64,000 nucleotides of DNA from Pelagisphaera sp964404745 (lineage in GTDB: Bacteria; Verrucomicrobiota; Verrucomicrobiia; Opitutales; Opitutaceae). This document shows positions 53,947 to 62,380 of the stretch, in pieces; position 1 is the stretch's first letter; each line of letters starts with the position of its first letter. Location: contig CAYOLG010000003.1 in NCBI GenBank assembly GCA_964404745.1, positions 101,888-165,887 of the forward strand. Reading direction: 5' to 3'. The position numbers and the translations under genes were made by a program. Below the pieces are notes generated by a model. That model did no database searches, was not told the DNA's origin, and worked only from the letters and a program-made list of their open reading frames with translations.

Positions 53947-54795
53947 ATGACGGAAAATGAGAAACTGGCCCTGTTCAGCCTGATAGATGATCCCAGCCCT
54001 TTCGTGCGCAAGGCCCTTCTCAACACCCTCGGGCAAATGGGCAAAGAGGGCCTAAACTTGCTGAAGGAGGCGGTCGAAGGGCCCAACCGCATTCTTAGCT
54101 GGCACGCAGCAAACCTGCTTTCCGAGCTGCAGGCCTCGGATCCAGCTCAGGAATTCCGGAACTTCATACAAGAGATGAATTACGAAATGGAGTCTGGCTG
54201 GCTGATGATTAGCCGCATTGCCTACCCTGGTTTGGGAGTAGGCGACGTTTGCCACGAACTCGATGCTATCGCTTCCCGCTGCAACGAACTATTCGTCAAA
54301 CCAACCTCAGCTCGCGAACAATGCCTCGTTATTAACCGCGTCCTCTTCCACGAAATGGGTTTTCGAGGAAATTCCGAGCGCTACACAGATCCAGACAACA
54401 GCTTCATTAATCGAGTGCTCGAGACAAGACGGGGCCTGCCGATAACGCTCTCCGTGCTGTACTTGCTTATCGGTCAACGTCTCGGAACTCCAATCGAGCC
54501 AATCAGCGCCCCTAGCCATTTCGTTATCGGATGCTTTGACGAGCCAGCCCCCTTCTACATAGATCCATTCGAGCGAGGCAAATTCTTGACCGCAGGCCAA
54601 ATGCTTAAGCGCATAGAAGCTGTAACGCTTTCCCCCAACATCGGTCACTTGGCCCCAGCATCCACTCACGAAACGCTAACTCGTATATGCCGAAACCTAG
54701 CTCATCACTATTCCGACAATCGGGATTCCTCTATGGCTGAGCTGTTCCGGAGTTTTCTCCAGGAGTTCAAGGAAGCCTACGAGAAGCAGGTATAA
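53947..54795 (+). CDS. SirB1-like transglutaminase-core protein with HEAT-type N-terminus
   Basis: 282 residues from the ATG at 53947; the frame is open back to 53899. The first about 70 residues form HEAT-like helices (SPFVRKALLNTLGQMGKEGL, ILSWHAANLLSEL). The rest is the SirB1/PF13369 domain: LETRRGLPITLSVLYLLIGQ, PSHFVIGCFDEPAPFYIDPF, then the FLTAGQMLKR tail. The core's catalytic triad is often incomplete in this family and its activity is unknown. Followed by aroE (42 bp) and pilD (27 bp more) as a likely operon. Confidence 0.82.
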   Translation: MTENEKLALFSLIDDPSPFVRKALLNTLGQMGKEGLNLLKEAVEGPNRILSWHAANLLSELQASDPAQEFRNFIQEMNYEMESGWLMISRIAYPGLGVGDVCHELDAIASRCNELFVKPTSAREQCLVINRVLFHEMGFRGNSERYTDPDNSFINRVLETRRGLPITLSVLYLLIGQRLGTPIEPISAPSHFVIGCFDEPAPFYIDPFERGKFLTAGQMLKRIEAVTLSPNIGHLAPASTHETLTRICRNLAHHYSDNRDSSMAELFRSFLQEFKEAYEKQV

Positions 54796-54837
54796 TTTTG
54801 CTCGCTCAGCCATCGGCGATCCGGTTCTTTTTCACTG

Positions 54838-55767
54838 ATGGCTCCCTACGATTCCGAAGTCACTTACCAACTTCGAGACCTTGACGATTGGACTTTCCCC
54901 GGCACCAGCTTAGCCGTTATCGGATTTCCCGTGCGGCATTCTATCAGCCCGGCAATGCACAACGCCGCCATAGCCGAACTGGCCACCGAAGATCCCCAAT
55001 TCCGCGATTGGCGCTATTTTCGCTTCGAGGTAGAACCTGAAATGCTGCCCCAAGCATTGCCCCAGTTCTTCAAAAAAGGATTCTATGGTCTCAATCTCAC
55101 CGTGCCTCACAAGGAGATCGCTCTCGACCTAATTGAGTCTGTTGATCCCAACGCCCTCGAAATCGGCGCCGTCAATACCCTAAAACGAGAGTCCGCCGGG
55201 TACCGGGGCTTCAATACCGACGGATACGGACTGGCCAAGGGAATCGAGGAGGACCTATCAGCCTCGCTAACAAGAAGCGAGGTCGCCATCCTCGGAGCCG
55301 GAGGGGCTGCTCGGGCGGCGGCCGTTCAAGCTCTCCATAGCGGATGCCAATCCCTTCGAATTGTCAATCGAAGCGCCGAACGGCTCGAAAACCTGCTAAA
55401 CTCGATACGACCAATCGCTCACAAAAGGGGTATACCGCTTTACGGATTCAGTCCCCAGGATCCCAAGTTGAAACTCTTGGCCAATACGCTATTGATAAAC
55501 GCCACCTCTCTCGGACTAAACTCTAGCGACCCGCTACCGATACCCAAAGAACGCCTCTCTCAGACTACAGCCCTCTACGACATGATCTACAACCCTCGGA
55601 CGACAAAGCTTATGAAAACTGTATCCGAACGAGGGGGACGCTCAACGAATGGGCTTTCCATGCTCGTCTATCAAGGAGTCCGAGCCTTGGAAATTTGGAG
55701 CGATCGCGAAATCGATCGTAGGGCCATGATGGAGGCCGCGAACTCCGCTCTCGCGAAAAAGGCCTAG
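54838..55767 (+). CDS. aroE: Shikimate dehydrogenase
   Basis: 309 residues, slightly longer than the usual 270-290 because of a short N-terminal extension. Shikimate-binding loop VIGFPVRHSISPAMHNAA (SxS), GLNLTVPHKEIALDLIESV with catalytic Lys, and GAVNTLKR then FNTDGYG with catalytic Asp. NADPH-binding AILGAGGAARAAAVQAL and VNRSAER follow; LLINATSLGL and YDMIYNPRTTKLM close the fold. It reduces 3-dehydroshikimate. Second gene of the 53947-56694 run. Confidence 0.96.
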   Translation: MAPYDSEVTYQLRDLDDWTFPGTSLAVIGFPVRHSISPAMHNAAIAELATEDPQFRDWRYFRFEVEPEMLPQALPQFFKKGFYGLNLTVPHKEIALDLIESVDPNALEIGAVNTLKRESAGYRGFNTDGYGLAKGIEEDLSASLTRSEVAILGAGGAARAAAVQALHSGCQSLRIVNRSAERLENLLNSIRPIAHKRGIPLYGFSPQDPKLKLLANTLLINATSLGLNSSDPLPIPKERLSQTTALYDMIYNPRTTKLMKTVSERGGRSTNGLSMLVYQGVRALEIWSDREIDRRAMMEAANSALAKKA

Positions 55768-55794
55768 CCCAATTGCAAGGTTTCAATCAATACG

Positions 55795-56694
55795 ATGCTC
55801 AGCGAACTTCAGTATATCGATCAGGAATTTCCGATTGCCGTGGCTTGTCTGGTATTCGTTTTTGGCTCTTTGATTGGCAGTTTTCTTAACGTATGCATCT
55901 ACCGGATACCTGCTGAGAAATCGATTGTCTTTCCCGGATCCACATGCGCCTGCGGCCAACCCATAAAGTGGTTCGACAACATTCCAATACTCAGCTGGTT
56001 CATATTGAGAGGCCAAGCCCGCTGTTGCGGAGCGCCCTACAGCTTTCGCTATCCATTCGTCGAGCTCCTAACAGCTTCCCTCTTTCTCGGGGCATGGATT
56101 CAACACCCCCACGCAACTGCTACTTGTCTCTGGTTATTAGTTTCGATGCTTGTCTGCGCGACTTTCATCGATCTGGATCACATGGAAATCCCCGACCGAT
56201 TCTCCATCGGCTTGGCTCTTTGCGGTCTGATCTTGTCGGCTATCGTCCCTTCGCTTCACGGGATATCCGAACCCGTTTACGCCGCTGCTTCAATCAAGGG
56301 GCTATTCGAGTCGGCTCTAGGCATTATGATCGGGTCCGGAATGATCCTTTGGATCGCCCTGGGAGCCGAGACGATGCTGCGCAAAGAGGCAATGGGCTTT
56401 GGCGACGTTAAACTTGTGGGAGGAATCGGAGCCTTTCTGGGCTGGCAGGGAGCCACTTTCGCCTTGTTCGGCGGAGCGGTCATTGGAACGATAGTCGTCC
56501 TGCTCTGGGCCGTGATCCGAGGGGCTATAGGAAAATCTTCTGGGAAAAAGAAAGGCGACTCCAATAATAAAGGCCTCATCGGGCGCGAGATACCTTTTGG
56601 TCCCATGCTAGCTTCGGGAGCTTTGATCTACACCCTTGTCCTTGAAGAGCCGGTCGATCTTTACTTGTCGCTCGTACTGGAACTACTCGGCTAA
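55795..56694 (+). CDS. pilD: Prepilin peptidase / N-methyltransferase
   Basis: 299 residues with about eight hydrophobic segments. GSLIGSFLNVCIYRIP is the family start. A Cys pattern (CACGQPIKWFDNIPILSW, ARCCG) is the zinc site of the cytoplasmic methylase loop. Catalytic aspartates are in FIDLDHMEIPDR and MGFGDVKLVGGIGAFLGW (GxGD). It cleaves and N-methylates type IV prepilins such as the one at 4255, 51 kb away. Third gene after aroE. Confidence 0.95.
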   Translation: MLSELQYIDQEFPIAVACLVFVFGSLIGSFLNVCIYRIPAEKSIVFPGSTCACGQPIKWFDNIPILSWFILRGQARCCGAPYSFRYPFVELLTASLFLGAWIQHPHATATCLWLLVSMLVCATFIDLDHMEIPDRFSIGLALCGLILSAIVPSLHGISEPVYAAASIKGLFESALGIMIGSGMILWIALGAETMLRKEAMGFGDVKLVGGIGAFLGWQGATFALFGGAVIGTIVVLLWAVIRGAIGKSSGKKKGDSNNKGLIGREIPFGPMLASGALIYTLVLEEPVDLYLSLVLELLG

Positions 56695-56739
56695 AAGCGG
56701 CTTTCCAGTCTTCCAATGGCAGGGTAAACAATGAGTCAA

Positions 56740-57906
56740 TTAGACGCTCTCCAGAATGCACGCTCCATCGGCCGCGTGGCACTCCAAAGTTTCCGGCTCT
56801 TCTCCAAATCGACCCCGATAAGCCGAAGCTACCGACTCCGCGTAAATTTTAGTGAATTCCTGTTTGGCTAAGGCCATGACCGCGCCCCCAAATCCACCAC
56901 CTGTCAACCGGGCCCCCAAAACGCCAGGCATGGATCGCAAAATTTCAACCAAGTAATCCAGTTCCGGGATGCTGTTTTCGAACAGGTCCCGCGAACTGGC
57001 ATGAGACTGGAAAAGAAGCTTCCCTGCTTCCTCCAGCTCGCCTTCCTCAAGAAGTCGTTTAACCGCCTCAACTCGGCTTATCTCGCCCACAATATGCTCT
57101 GCCCGCTTGGCAATTTTCCCGTCTAGCGATGGACTGGCTTTTTCCAGGGCTTCCCAGGTTACGTCAGCCAAGCAAGTAATATCGAGTCCCGACTCAACTA
57201 GGCCGTTCACAGCCGCCAGACATTCTTCATGCCGTTCTGAATACAGGGACTCTACCAGCGCGTGCTTTTTGTGCGTATTAAATATCCATATACTGACTTC
57301 TTTGCCTAATGGGATAACCGAGAAAACCATGTCGCGACAATCAATATGGACCAGGCTGCCGGCTTTTCCGAAAGCGGAAACGCCCTGGTCGAGAATGCCG
57401 CAAGGCACGCCTACAAACTCGTTCTCAGCCTCCTTGCAAGCTACCGCCAGATCCTCAAGTTCAATCTCCAGCCCAAAACACTGGCACATGGCCTTTCCCG
57501 AAGCCAACTCCAAGGCCGCGCTGCTAGCGAGTCCAGCTCCCGTAGGCAGATCCGAATCCACATAAATCTCGAATCCGCCACCTGAACTCAATCCCCTTCG
57601 TATCAGGCTATTGTATACACCCAATGGATAGTTTACCCAAGAGTCTTCGCCGTCAACAGGAGAGTCCGCGCTTTTCAGCGATACGAAATCCGACCTTTCT
57701 TCAGACGCGAAACGGAAAACCCGCTCTTCTGTTCTGCGAATGGCGACATAGATTCGACGATCGATCGCCACTCCTATGACCGGCCCAAGATTGTAGTCCG
57801 TGTGGTTGCCAATAAACTCCACACGTCCAGGAGCCGCTGATATTACAGCGGGATCGCTTCCAAATATTTTTTGGAAACGCTCCTTCATTTGCTCGGCGGA
57901 TTTCAT
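56740..57906 (-). CDS. galK: Galactokinase
   Basis: 388 residues, typical length. GHMP kinase motifs: GRVEFIGNHTDYNLG near the N-terminus (galactose-binding signature), DLPTGAGLASSAALELASG (ATP loop), ARLTGGGFGGAVMALAK (motif 3). CGILDQGVSAFGKAGSL carries the catalytic Asp region. It phosphorylates galactose at C1, feeding UDP-galactose for glycan synthesis or the Leloir pathway. Convergent with pilD. No other gal genes are nearby. Confidence 0.95.
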   Translation of the reverse strand: MKSAEQMKERFQKIFGSDPAVISAAPGRVEFIGNHTDYNLGPVIGVAIDRRIYVAIRRTEERVFRFASEERSDFVSLKSADSPVDGEDSWVNYPLGVYNSLIRRGLSSGGGFEIYVDSDLPTGAGLASSAALELASGKAMCQCFGLEIELEDLAVACKEAENEFVGVPCGILDQGVSAFGKAGSLVHIDCRDMVFSVIPLGKEVSIWIFNTHKKHALVESLYSERHEECLAAVNGLVESGLDITCLADVTWEALEKASPSLDGKIAKRAEHIVGEISRVEAVKRLLEEGELEEAGKLLFQSHASSRDLFENSIPELDYLVEILRSMPGVLGARLTGGGFGGAVMALAKQEFTKIYAESVASAYRGRFGEEPETLECHAADGACILESV

Positions 57907-57941
57907 TCTTAATTATTCGAAACTCTCTAAGGGTCTAGGAA

Positions 57942-57975
57942 CGAAAATCCCGCAGCCAGAATGCCAAGCTGCGGG
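57942..57975 (-). terminator. Terminator of the HU gene
   Basis: On the minus strand: CCCGCAGC, 11-base loop, GCTGCGGG, then ATTTTCGTT. Lies 27 bp after the HU stop and ahead of galK, so galK should have its own promoter in the 30-60 bp that follow. Confidence 0.85.
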
Positions 57976-58001
57976 ACGAAAATTTTGACGAGCTAGAGAA
58001 A

Positions 58002-58316
58002 CTAGAGTTGCTCTTTGAGTCCGGCGCCGGGCTTGAACTTAATCGCTTTGCTGGCTTTGATCTTCAAAGGAGCCTTAGTCAGCGGGTTGATACCAGAGCG
58101 GGCATTGCGTCGAGTTACCGAGAAAGTGCCAAATCCTACGAGCTGGATAGCCACCGCATCCTTGGCCGCTTTGTCGCTCACCTTGACGGATTTACCGGCT
58201 TTTTTGACGGCGGTTTTGATAGAGGCCAACACGGCGCTCAACGCTTTTTCTGCATCAGCTTTCGAGGCGTCACCCAGATTGCTTTGGATCTCTGCTATAA
58301 GTTCAGACTTAGTCAT
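58002..58316 (-). CDS. HU-family DNA-binding protein
   Basis: 104 residues. N-terminal MTKSELIAEIQSNLG helix, VQLVGFGTFSVTRRNARSGI-type beta-arm (IQLVGFGTFSVTRRNARSG) with INPLTKAPLKI (arm Pro replaced by the common NPxT form), and a C-terminal KFKPGAGLKEQL. Slightly longer than standard HU (90) because of a Lys-rich insertion near residue 40 (KKAGKSVKVSDKAAKDA). It bends and compacts the nucleoid. Confidence 0.94.
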   Translation of the reverse strand: MTKSELIAEIQSNLGDASKADAEKALSAVLASIKTAVKKAGKSVKVSDKAAKDAVAIQLVGFGTFSVTRRNARSGINPLTKAPLKIKASKAIKFKPGAGLKEQL

Positions 58317-58333
58317 ATAGTTAGGAATGTTTA

Positions 58334-58339
58334 ATTATA
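58334..58339 (-). promoter_or_regulatory. Possible -10 element of the HU gene
   Basis: TATAAT on the minus strand, 18 bp from the ATG, inside CACTATAATTAAAC; no convincing -35 box at the right distance and no Shine-Dalgarno in the short leader. Confidence 0.3.
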
Positions 58340-58428
58340 GTGGTTAACGTTAAACGCGTCTCTTCGCGAGGAACGGGACGAATCGAATCTTCTTGTACAC
58401 AAGCGTCAAACGAAATGTTCGCCTTGGC

Positions 58429-58680
58429 TCAATTATCTTTTACCGGCTTTTCTTCGCCTGATCCATCCCCATTGAATCCATCCGGAACCATTCCCCCACG
58501 ACCAGCGATGACGATCTCCAATAGCCGCTGCAAAGCCTCCAGCCGGCTCAGGCCTCGCTCTACCACCCATTGATCGGCGCGCTTCGACAACTGCCCAGCC
58601 ATCACCATGGCTTGGGAAGGGCTCGCGCCTCGAGACAAAAAAACCTTTTCGAGCTGCTCGATTTCTCCTGACGTATCCAT
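58429..58680 (-). CDS. Small protein of unknown function
   Basis: 83 residues: helical first half (SGEIEQLEKVFLSRGASPSQ, then AGQLSKRADQWVVERGLSRLEAL) and a Gly/Asp-rich tail. Nine bases after the ygfZ stop on the same strand, so it belongs to that operon. It resembles neither XseB nor another family I can name. Confidence 0.65.
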   Translation of the reverse strand: MDTSGEIEQLEKVFLSRGASPSQAMVMAGQLSKRADQWVVERGLSRLEALQRLLEIVIAGRGGMVPDGFNGDGSGEEKPVKDN

Positions 58681-58689
58681 TATTCGGCG

Positions 58690-59607
58690 TCACCTTGGCT
58701 GTCTTGAAACCTTTACATTGGTCTGGTCCCGCACGCGAAAGCATCCTGCCTCATCCATCGACCGCTTAAGCATCGCCGAGCCTATGCAACTCGATCCGAA
58801 CTCGAGGACCCGCCTCAAATCCCCAGCCTTTCGGCCTTCCTCGCCTATCAACTCCCAAGGCCCTTCCCCCATAGGTATTTTCGATAGGGTCACGCATTGC
58901 AGCGATTTTCGGGCCGCGCCCATTGACTTCAGCCTAGCCATCACTTCTTGGCCTATGTAACAACCTTTTTGATACGATACCGCTACTTCGCCTAAGTTCG
59001 TTTCCTGCGGCAAATCCGAAGCTAGAATATCTTTGCCCACTTGAAAGCTTTGGTCTCGAAGAGCGATCGAATCAACACTTTTTGTATTCAGTATTTGGAC
59101 TTCTTTGTCCTCTAGAAATTTCATCAATTCCTGAACCTCGCCCTTTTCCTCGCTGAACACCATTTCCAAATTGGCTGCCACGCTTCGCCTACCCCAAAAT
59201 GCCACGCAGGAGGAGCCTATCGATACGGTTCCCGGTTCGGGTTTCCCGATTCCCATGAATCCCACCGCCAAGTCGATAGCATCTCCCCAAAGCGATACTC
59301 CGCTAGCGGGCGTCTCGCTCGTCAACGTCGCCACATCATCCATAATGATGCGCTTCTCCAGATTCTCCTGCAAAAATGCGGTGGGAGAAAAGTAGCTGAT
59401 GGCCCGAAAGCGGCCATCGCTTTCCTTGAGCAGGAAACTATCCGCTTGGATCTTTCCTTTCGCGTCTAGCCAAAGCCCATAAACTGAGGTCCCGACCGGC
59501 ACGCGAAGATCCTGGGAAAACTGCCCCTGAAGAAAATGGGCGCTATCCGGGCCCTCGACAATTAAATCGCCCATCGGCTGGTAAACATGGGCCATTGGTT
59601 CAGTCAT
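58690..59607 (-). CDS. ygfZ: YgfZ/IbaG-type folate-binding Fe-S cluster protein
   Basis: 305 residues from ATG 59607; ATG 59595 is nearly as good. GcvT-like fold: FLQGQFSQDLR at the start, GLWLDAKGKIQADSFLL, and the invariant YQKGCYIGQEVMARLKSMGA, which holds the conserved Cys of KGCYxGQE. It helps make or repair iron-sulfur proteins with tetrahydrofolate, by family knowledge. Divergent from the DAHP synthase gene with 228 bp between. Confidence 0.92.
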   Translation of the reverse strand: MTEPMAHVYQPMGDLIVEGPDSAHFLQGQFSQDLRVPVGTSVYGLWLDAKGKIQADSFLLKESDGRFRAISYFSPTAFLQENLEKRIIMDDVATLTSETPASGVSLWGDAIDLAVGFMGIGKPEPGTVSIGSSCVAFWGRRSVAANLEMVFSEEKGEVQELMKFLEDKEVQILNTKSVDSIALRDQSFQVGKDILASDLPQETNLGEVAVSYQKGCYIGQEVMARLKSMGAARKSLQCVTLSKIPMGEGPWELIGEEGRKAGDLRRVLEFGSSCIGSAMLKRSMDEAGCFRVRDQTNVKVSRQPR

Positions 59608-59738
59608 AAATCGGCGGGTTAGAAAGTTTCGGAAATTTGAAAATGGATATTGACAGACACCAGAGAATCCCTCCTTACTCCGGTCAACAACAAACACTTT
59701 CCCGCTCAGCGGGATTTTGGGGTAACTAAGAAAACGAG

Positions 59739-59828
59739 ATGGCGGGCAGCTTAGGGGTAGGCTGCCCGCCTTATTTTTTTAACCATCTGGAACGCTGCAG
59801 AACATCATTAAAGCGAATTCGCCATTGA
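59739..59828 (+). CDS. Possible leader peptide of the DAHP synthase gene
   Basis: 29 codons from ATG 59739 to TGA 59826-59828, eight bases before the TTG of the synthase. It covers the terminator hairpin and reads Tyr-Phe-Phe just past the stem (TAT TTT TTT). This could be a coincidence of the T-run. No ribosome binding site is convincing. Confidence 0.2.
   Translation: MAGSLGVGCPPYFFNHLERCRTSLKRIRH
59741..59780 (+). terminator. Terminator-like hairpin in the leader of the DAHP synthase gene
   Basis: Perfect 10-bp stem GGCGGGCAGC/GCTGCCCGCC, 10-base loop, then TTATTTTTTT. No plus-strand gene lies upstream, since ygfZ runs the other way, so only the synthase's own leader transcript would meet it. 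A small hairpin CCCGC-TCA-GCGGG (59701-59713) lies before it and its GCGGG could pair with the CCCGC of the terminator's right arm. This is the layout of an attenuator. Confidence 0.7.
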
Positions 59829-59835
59829 AATTCAC

Positions 59836-60921
59836 TTGGGGCCGCCAACTATCGCAGCCGTGAAGAAGACCTCCGACATCAATGTCACTCAAACGGCCAC
59901 GCTACCTGCTCCGCGTGAACTTTTAGAAGAGATCGCCAAAACGGACTACCAAGCGGATTTCATTTCCCAATCCCGACAAGAAATTCACCGTATCATCTTT
60001 GGCGATGATCATCGGCTCCTCATCGTCGTCGGACCTTGCTCGATTCACGATACGGATGCCGGCCTCGAGTACGGTCGGCGCCTCGCCGATCTCAAAGAAC
60101 GGGTAAATGACCGTATTTGCCTCGTCATGCGGGTCTATTTCGAGAAACCACGCACCTCGCTTGGCTGGAAGGGCCTTATCATGGATCCGGATCTCGACGG
60201 GTCCGAAAATATCGGCAAGGGTCTGCGGGTAGCCCGGAACTTCCTTCGCGACATCATCGACCTGGGGATCCCCACCGCTACAGAACTCCTCGACCCGATC
60301 ACTCCGCAGTACATCGCGGATCTCGTTTCTTGGGCCGCCATAGGAGCCCGGACAACCGAATCTCAAACCCATCGGCAAATGGCTTCCGGTTTATCCATGC
60401 CCGTTGGCTTCAAGAACGGCATGGATGGCACCTGTCAAGTGGCCATCAACGCCATCAAGGCCGCCAGCGGCGTGCAAACCTTCTTGGGAATCAATACCGA
60501 GGGACAGGCCTCAGCAGTAACCACCGCTGGCAACCAGAATTGTCACGTGGTGCTGCGCGGCGGCAGTGCGGGCCCAAACTACGATGCGGACAGCGTCGCC
60601 AAAGTCGTCGAGGACCTGGAGAAGGCCGGCCTGAAGCAGGCTGTTATGATCGATTGCAGCCACGGCAATAGCAACAAGCAGCCGGAACGTCAGCCTGAAG
60701 TTCTAGATGCCATCATTTCCCAAGTCGAAAGCGGGAATGACGCCATCATCGGCGCCATGATGGAAAGCAACCTCGAAGCGGGCAACCAGAAGTTCCCAAC
60801 CCCCAAAGAGTCCTTGAAGCGCGGGGTATCCATCACCGATGGATGTATCGACTGGGCCACGACGGAAGCTTCCATACTAAACGCCTACGATCGCCTAGCC
60901 TCACAATTCGGATCCACATAA
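59836..60921 (+). CDS. aroG: 3-deoxy-7-phosphoheptulonate synthase (class I, AroFGH type)
   Basis: 361 residues. The start is uncertain: TTG 59836 or GTG 59860; neither has a ribosome binding site. RLLIVVGPCSIHDTDAGLEYG, VMRVYFEKPRTSLGWKGL, GARTTESQTHRQMASGLSMPVG, and MIDCSHGNSNKQ are the standard substrate- and metal-binding segments. It condenses phosphoenolpyruvate with erythrose 4-phosphate, the first step of aromatic amino acid synthesis; aroE is 5 kb away. The N-terminal 45 residues would carry any feedback site. The isozyme type cannot be told. Confidence 0.95.
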   Translation: MGPPTIAAVKKTSDINVTQTATLPAPRELLEEIAKTDYQADFISQSRQEIHRIIFGDDHRLLIVVGPCSIHDTDAGLEYGRRLADLKERVNDRICLVMRVYFEKPRTSLGWKGLIMDPDLDGSENIGKGLRVARNFLRDIIDLGIPTATELLDPITPQYIADLVSWAAIGARTTESQTHRQMASGLSMPVGFKNGMDGTCQVAINAIKAASGVQTFLGINTEGQASAVTTAGNQNCHVVLRGGSAGPNYDADSVAKVVEDLEKAGLKQAVMIDCSHGNSNKQPERQPEVLDAIISQVESGNDAIIGAMMESNLEAGNQKFPTPKESLKRGVSITDGCIDWATTEASILNAYDRLASQFGST

Positions 60922-61249
60922 AGCGCGGCTCATTCATGACAAATCGCCGATGGTAGGGCTGCTAGATGATAAGAAAGAATCATCTGCAGTTTTTTATCAG
61001 TCTGTAGGAGCGGGTTCGTCCCGCGAGTCTCTCGCAAAACAGTTTGAAGATATCGCGGGGTAAACCCGCTCCTATGAATGATCACAACTTGGTTTGAAGC
61101 GTATTCGCAGGGATTGCAGGGCCAGCCTCACACGCTCACAAACTCATTAACCGCCTTTCCTAACGCTATAAGCGGCCGAAATTTTCCTGCGATCTCGCCC
61201 TTTTTGATCGCTTGAGCCAGACTGCTTGGGCTAGAACCCCGACACGCTT
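60922..61249. other. Intergenic region with repeats
   Basis: 328 bp without a gene. It contains the start of a family 2 arm (ATGGTAGGGCT at 60950-60960) and the palindrome at 61005-61074. The rest should carry the mdh promoter. Confidence 0.5.
61005..61074. repeat. REP-like palindrome
   Basis: Left TAGGAGCGGGTTCGTCCCGC and right GCGGGGTAAACCCGCTCCTA pair over about 22 bases with a few mismatches; the loop holds CTCTCGCAAAACAG. The AGGAGCGGGTT...AACCCGCTCCT form is a frequent REP type in bacteria. Confidence 0.7.
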
Positions 61250-62233
61250 ATGAAAGATCCCATCCATGTTGCCGTGACCGGCGCTGCCGGCCAAATCGGA
61301 TATTCGCTACTCTTCCGCATCGCGTCCGGACAGTTGCTCGGCCCAGATCAGCCAGTCGTTCTCCGGCTTATCGAGATCGAGCCAGGCATGAAGGCTCTGG
61401 AAGGAGTGGTCATGGAACTCCAAGACTGCGCCTTTCCGTTGCTCAAAGGTATCGTTCCCACTTGCGATCTCAGCGAAGGATTCAGTAAAGCAAACTGGGC
61501 ATTGCTGGTGGGCAGCGTCCCCCGGAAAGCGGGAATGGAGCGCAAAGACTTGCTCGGAATTAACGGCAAGATCTTCACTAGCCAAGGGAAAGCTATCCAG
61601 GAAAACGCAGCATCCGACATTCGGACACTCGTCGTCGGCAACCCCTGCAATACCAACTGTCTGATAGCCATGAATAATGCTCAGGACATTCCCAAGGATC
61701 GCTGGTTCGCCATGACTCGCCTCGACGAGAATAGGGCCAAAACGCAACTGGCAATCAAAGCTGGGGTCGATGTCGACGCGGTCAAGAACCTCGCTATTTG
61801 GGGCAACCACTCTTCCACGATGTATCCCAACTATTTTGATGCGACAATCAACGGCAACTCAGTGCCCGAAGTAATCACCGACGAAGCCTGGTACACGGAA
61901 ACTTTCATCCCTACCGTCCAGCAACGGGGAGCCGCCATCATCAAAGCTCGAGGCCTGTCTTCCGCCGCTTCCGCAGCCAACGCGGCTATCGATACGGTTC
62001 GTTCTATTGTCAGCCCCTCGCCAAGCGACGATTGCTTCAGCGTCGCCATCCACTCGAATGGGGAATACGGTATAGAACCCGGCCTGATCTACTCGTATCC
62101 AATGCGTAATGACGGCTCTGGGCCCTCAGTCATCGAAGGCCTGGAAATAAACGATTTCAGCCGCGAAAAGATCACCGCCACGGAGAACGAGCTCAAAGAA
62201 GAGAAGTCCCTGGTGAAGGAGCTGCTCCCGTAG
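61250..62233 (+). CDS. mdh: Malate dehydrogenase
   Basis: 327 residues, the cytosolic/plant-like long form. VAVTGAAGQIGYSLLFRIAS (NAD site), GSVPRKAGMERKDLLGING, VGNPCNTNCLIAMNNA, TRLDENRAKTQLA (substrate Arg) and NLAIWGNHSSTMYPNY with the catalytic His. Interconverts malate and oxaloacetate in the TCA cycle. Single gene with a repeat-filled upstream region. Confidence 0.97.
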   Translation: MKDPIHVAVTGAAGQIGYSLLFRIASGQLLGPDQPVVLRLIEIEPGMKALEGVVMELQDCAFPLLKGIVPTCDLSEGFSKANWALLVGSVPRKAGMERKDLLGINGKIFTSQGKAIQENAASDIRTLVVGNPCNTNCLIAMNNAQDIPKDRWFAMTRLDENRAKTQLAIKAGVDVDAVKNLAIWGNHSSTMYPNYFDATINGNSVPEVITDEAWYTETFIPTVQQRGAAIIKARGLSSAASAANAAIDTVRSIVSPSPSDDCFSVAIHSNGEYGIEPGLIYSYPMRNDGSGPSVIEGLEINDFSREKITATENELKEEKSLVKELLP

Positions 62234-62380
62234 CGCCTCGATCTTCAGTTTCCCTGGTGAAACGCGATGACCTCAGCGCGTTTTTGACACATCAAGATGG
62301 CAGAGAGGACCGGTTAAAGCCTGAGCTCTATCGAAGGGCTCGGCCCTCCTTTTGCGCCATTTTGAGTACGAAACCTGCCC

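Noticed and set aside
58429..58680. Small gene considered as xseB
   Set aside because: Length suits, but the typical XseB helices and motifs are absent.
60117..60671. 184-codon frame inside aroG
   Set aside because: Out-of-frame shadow of the DAHP synthase, rich in Arg and Gly-Ser.
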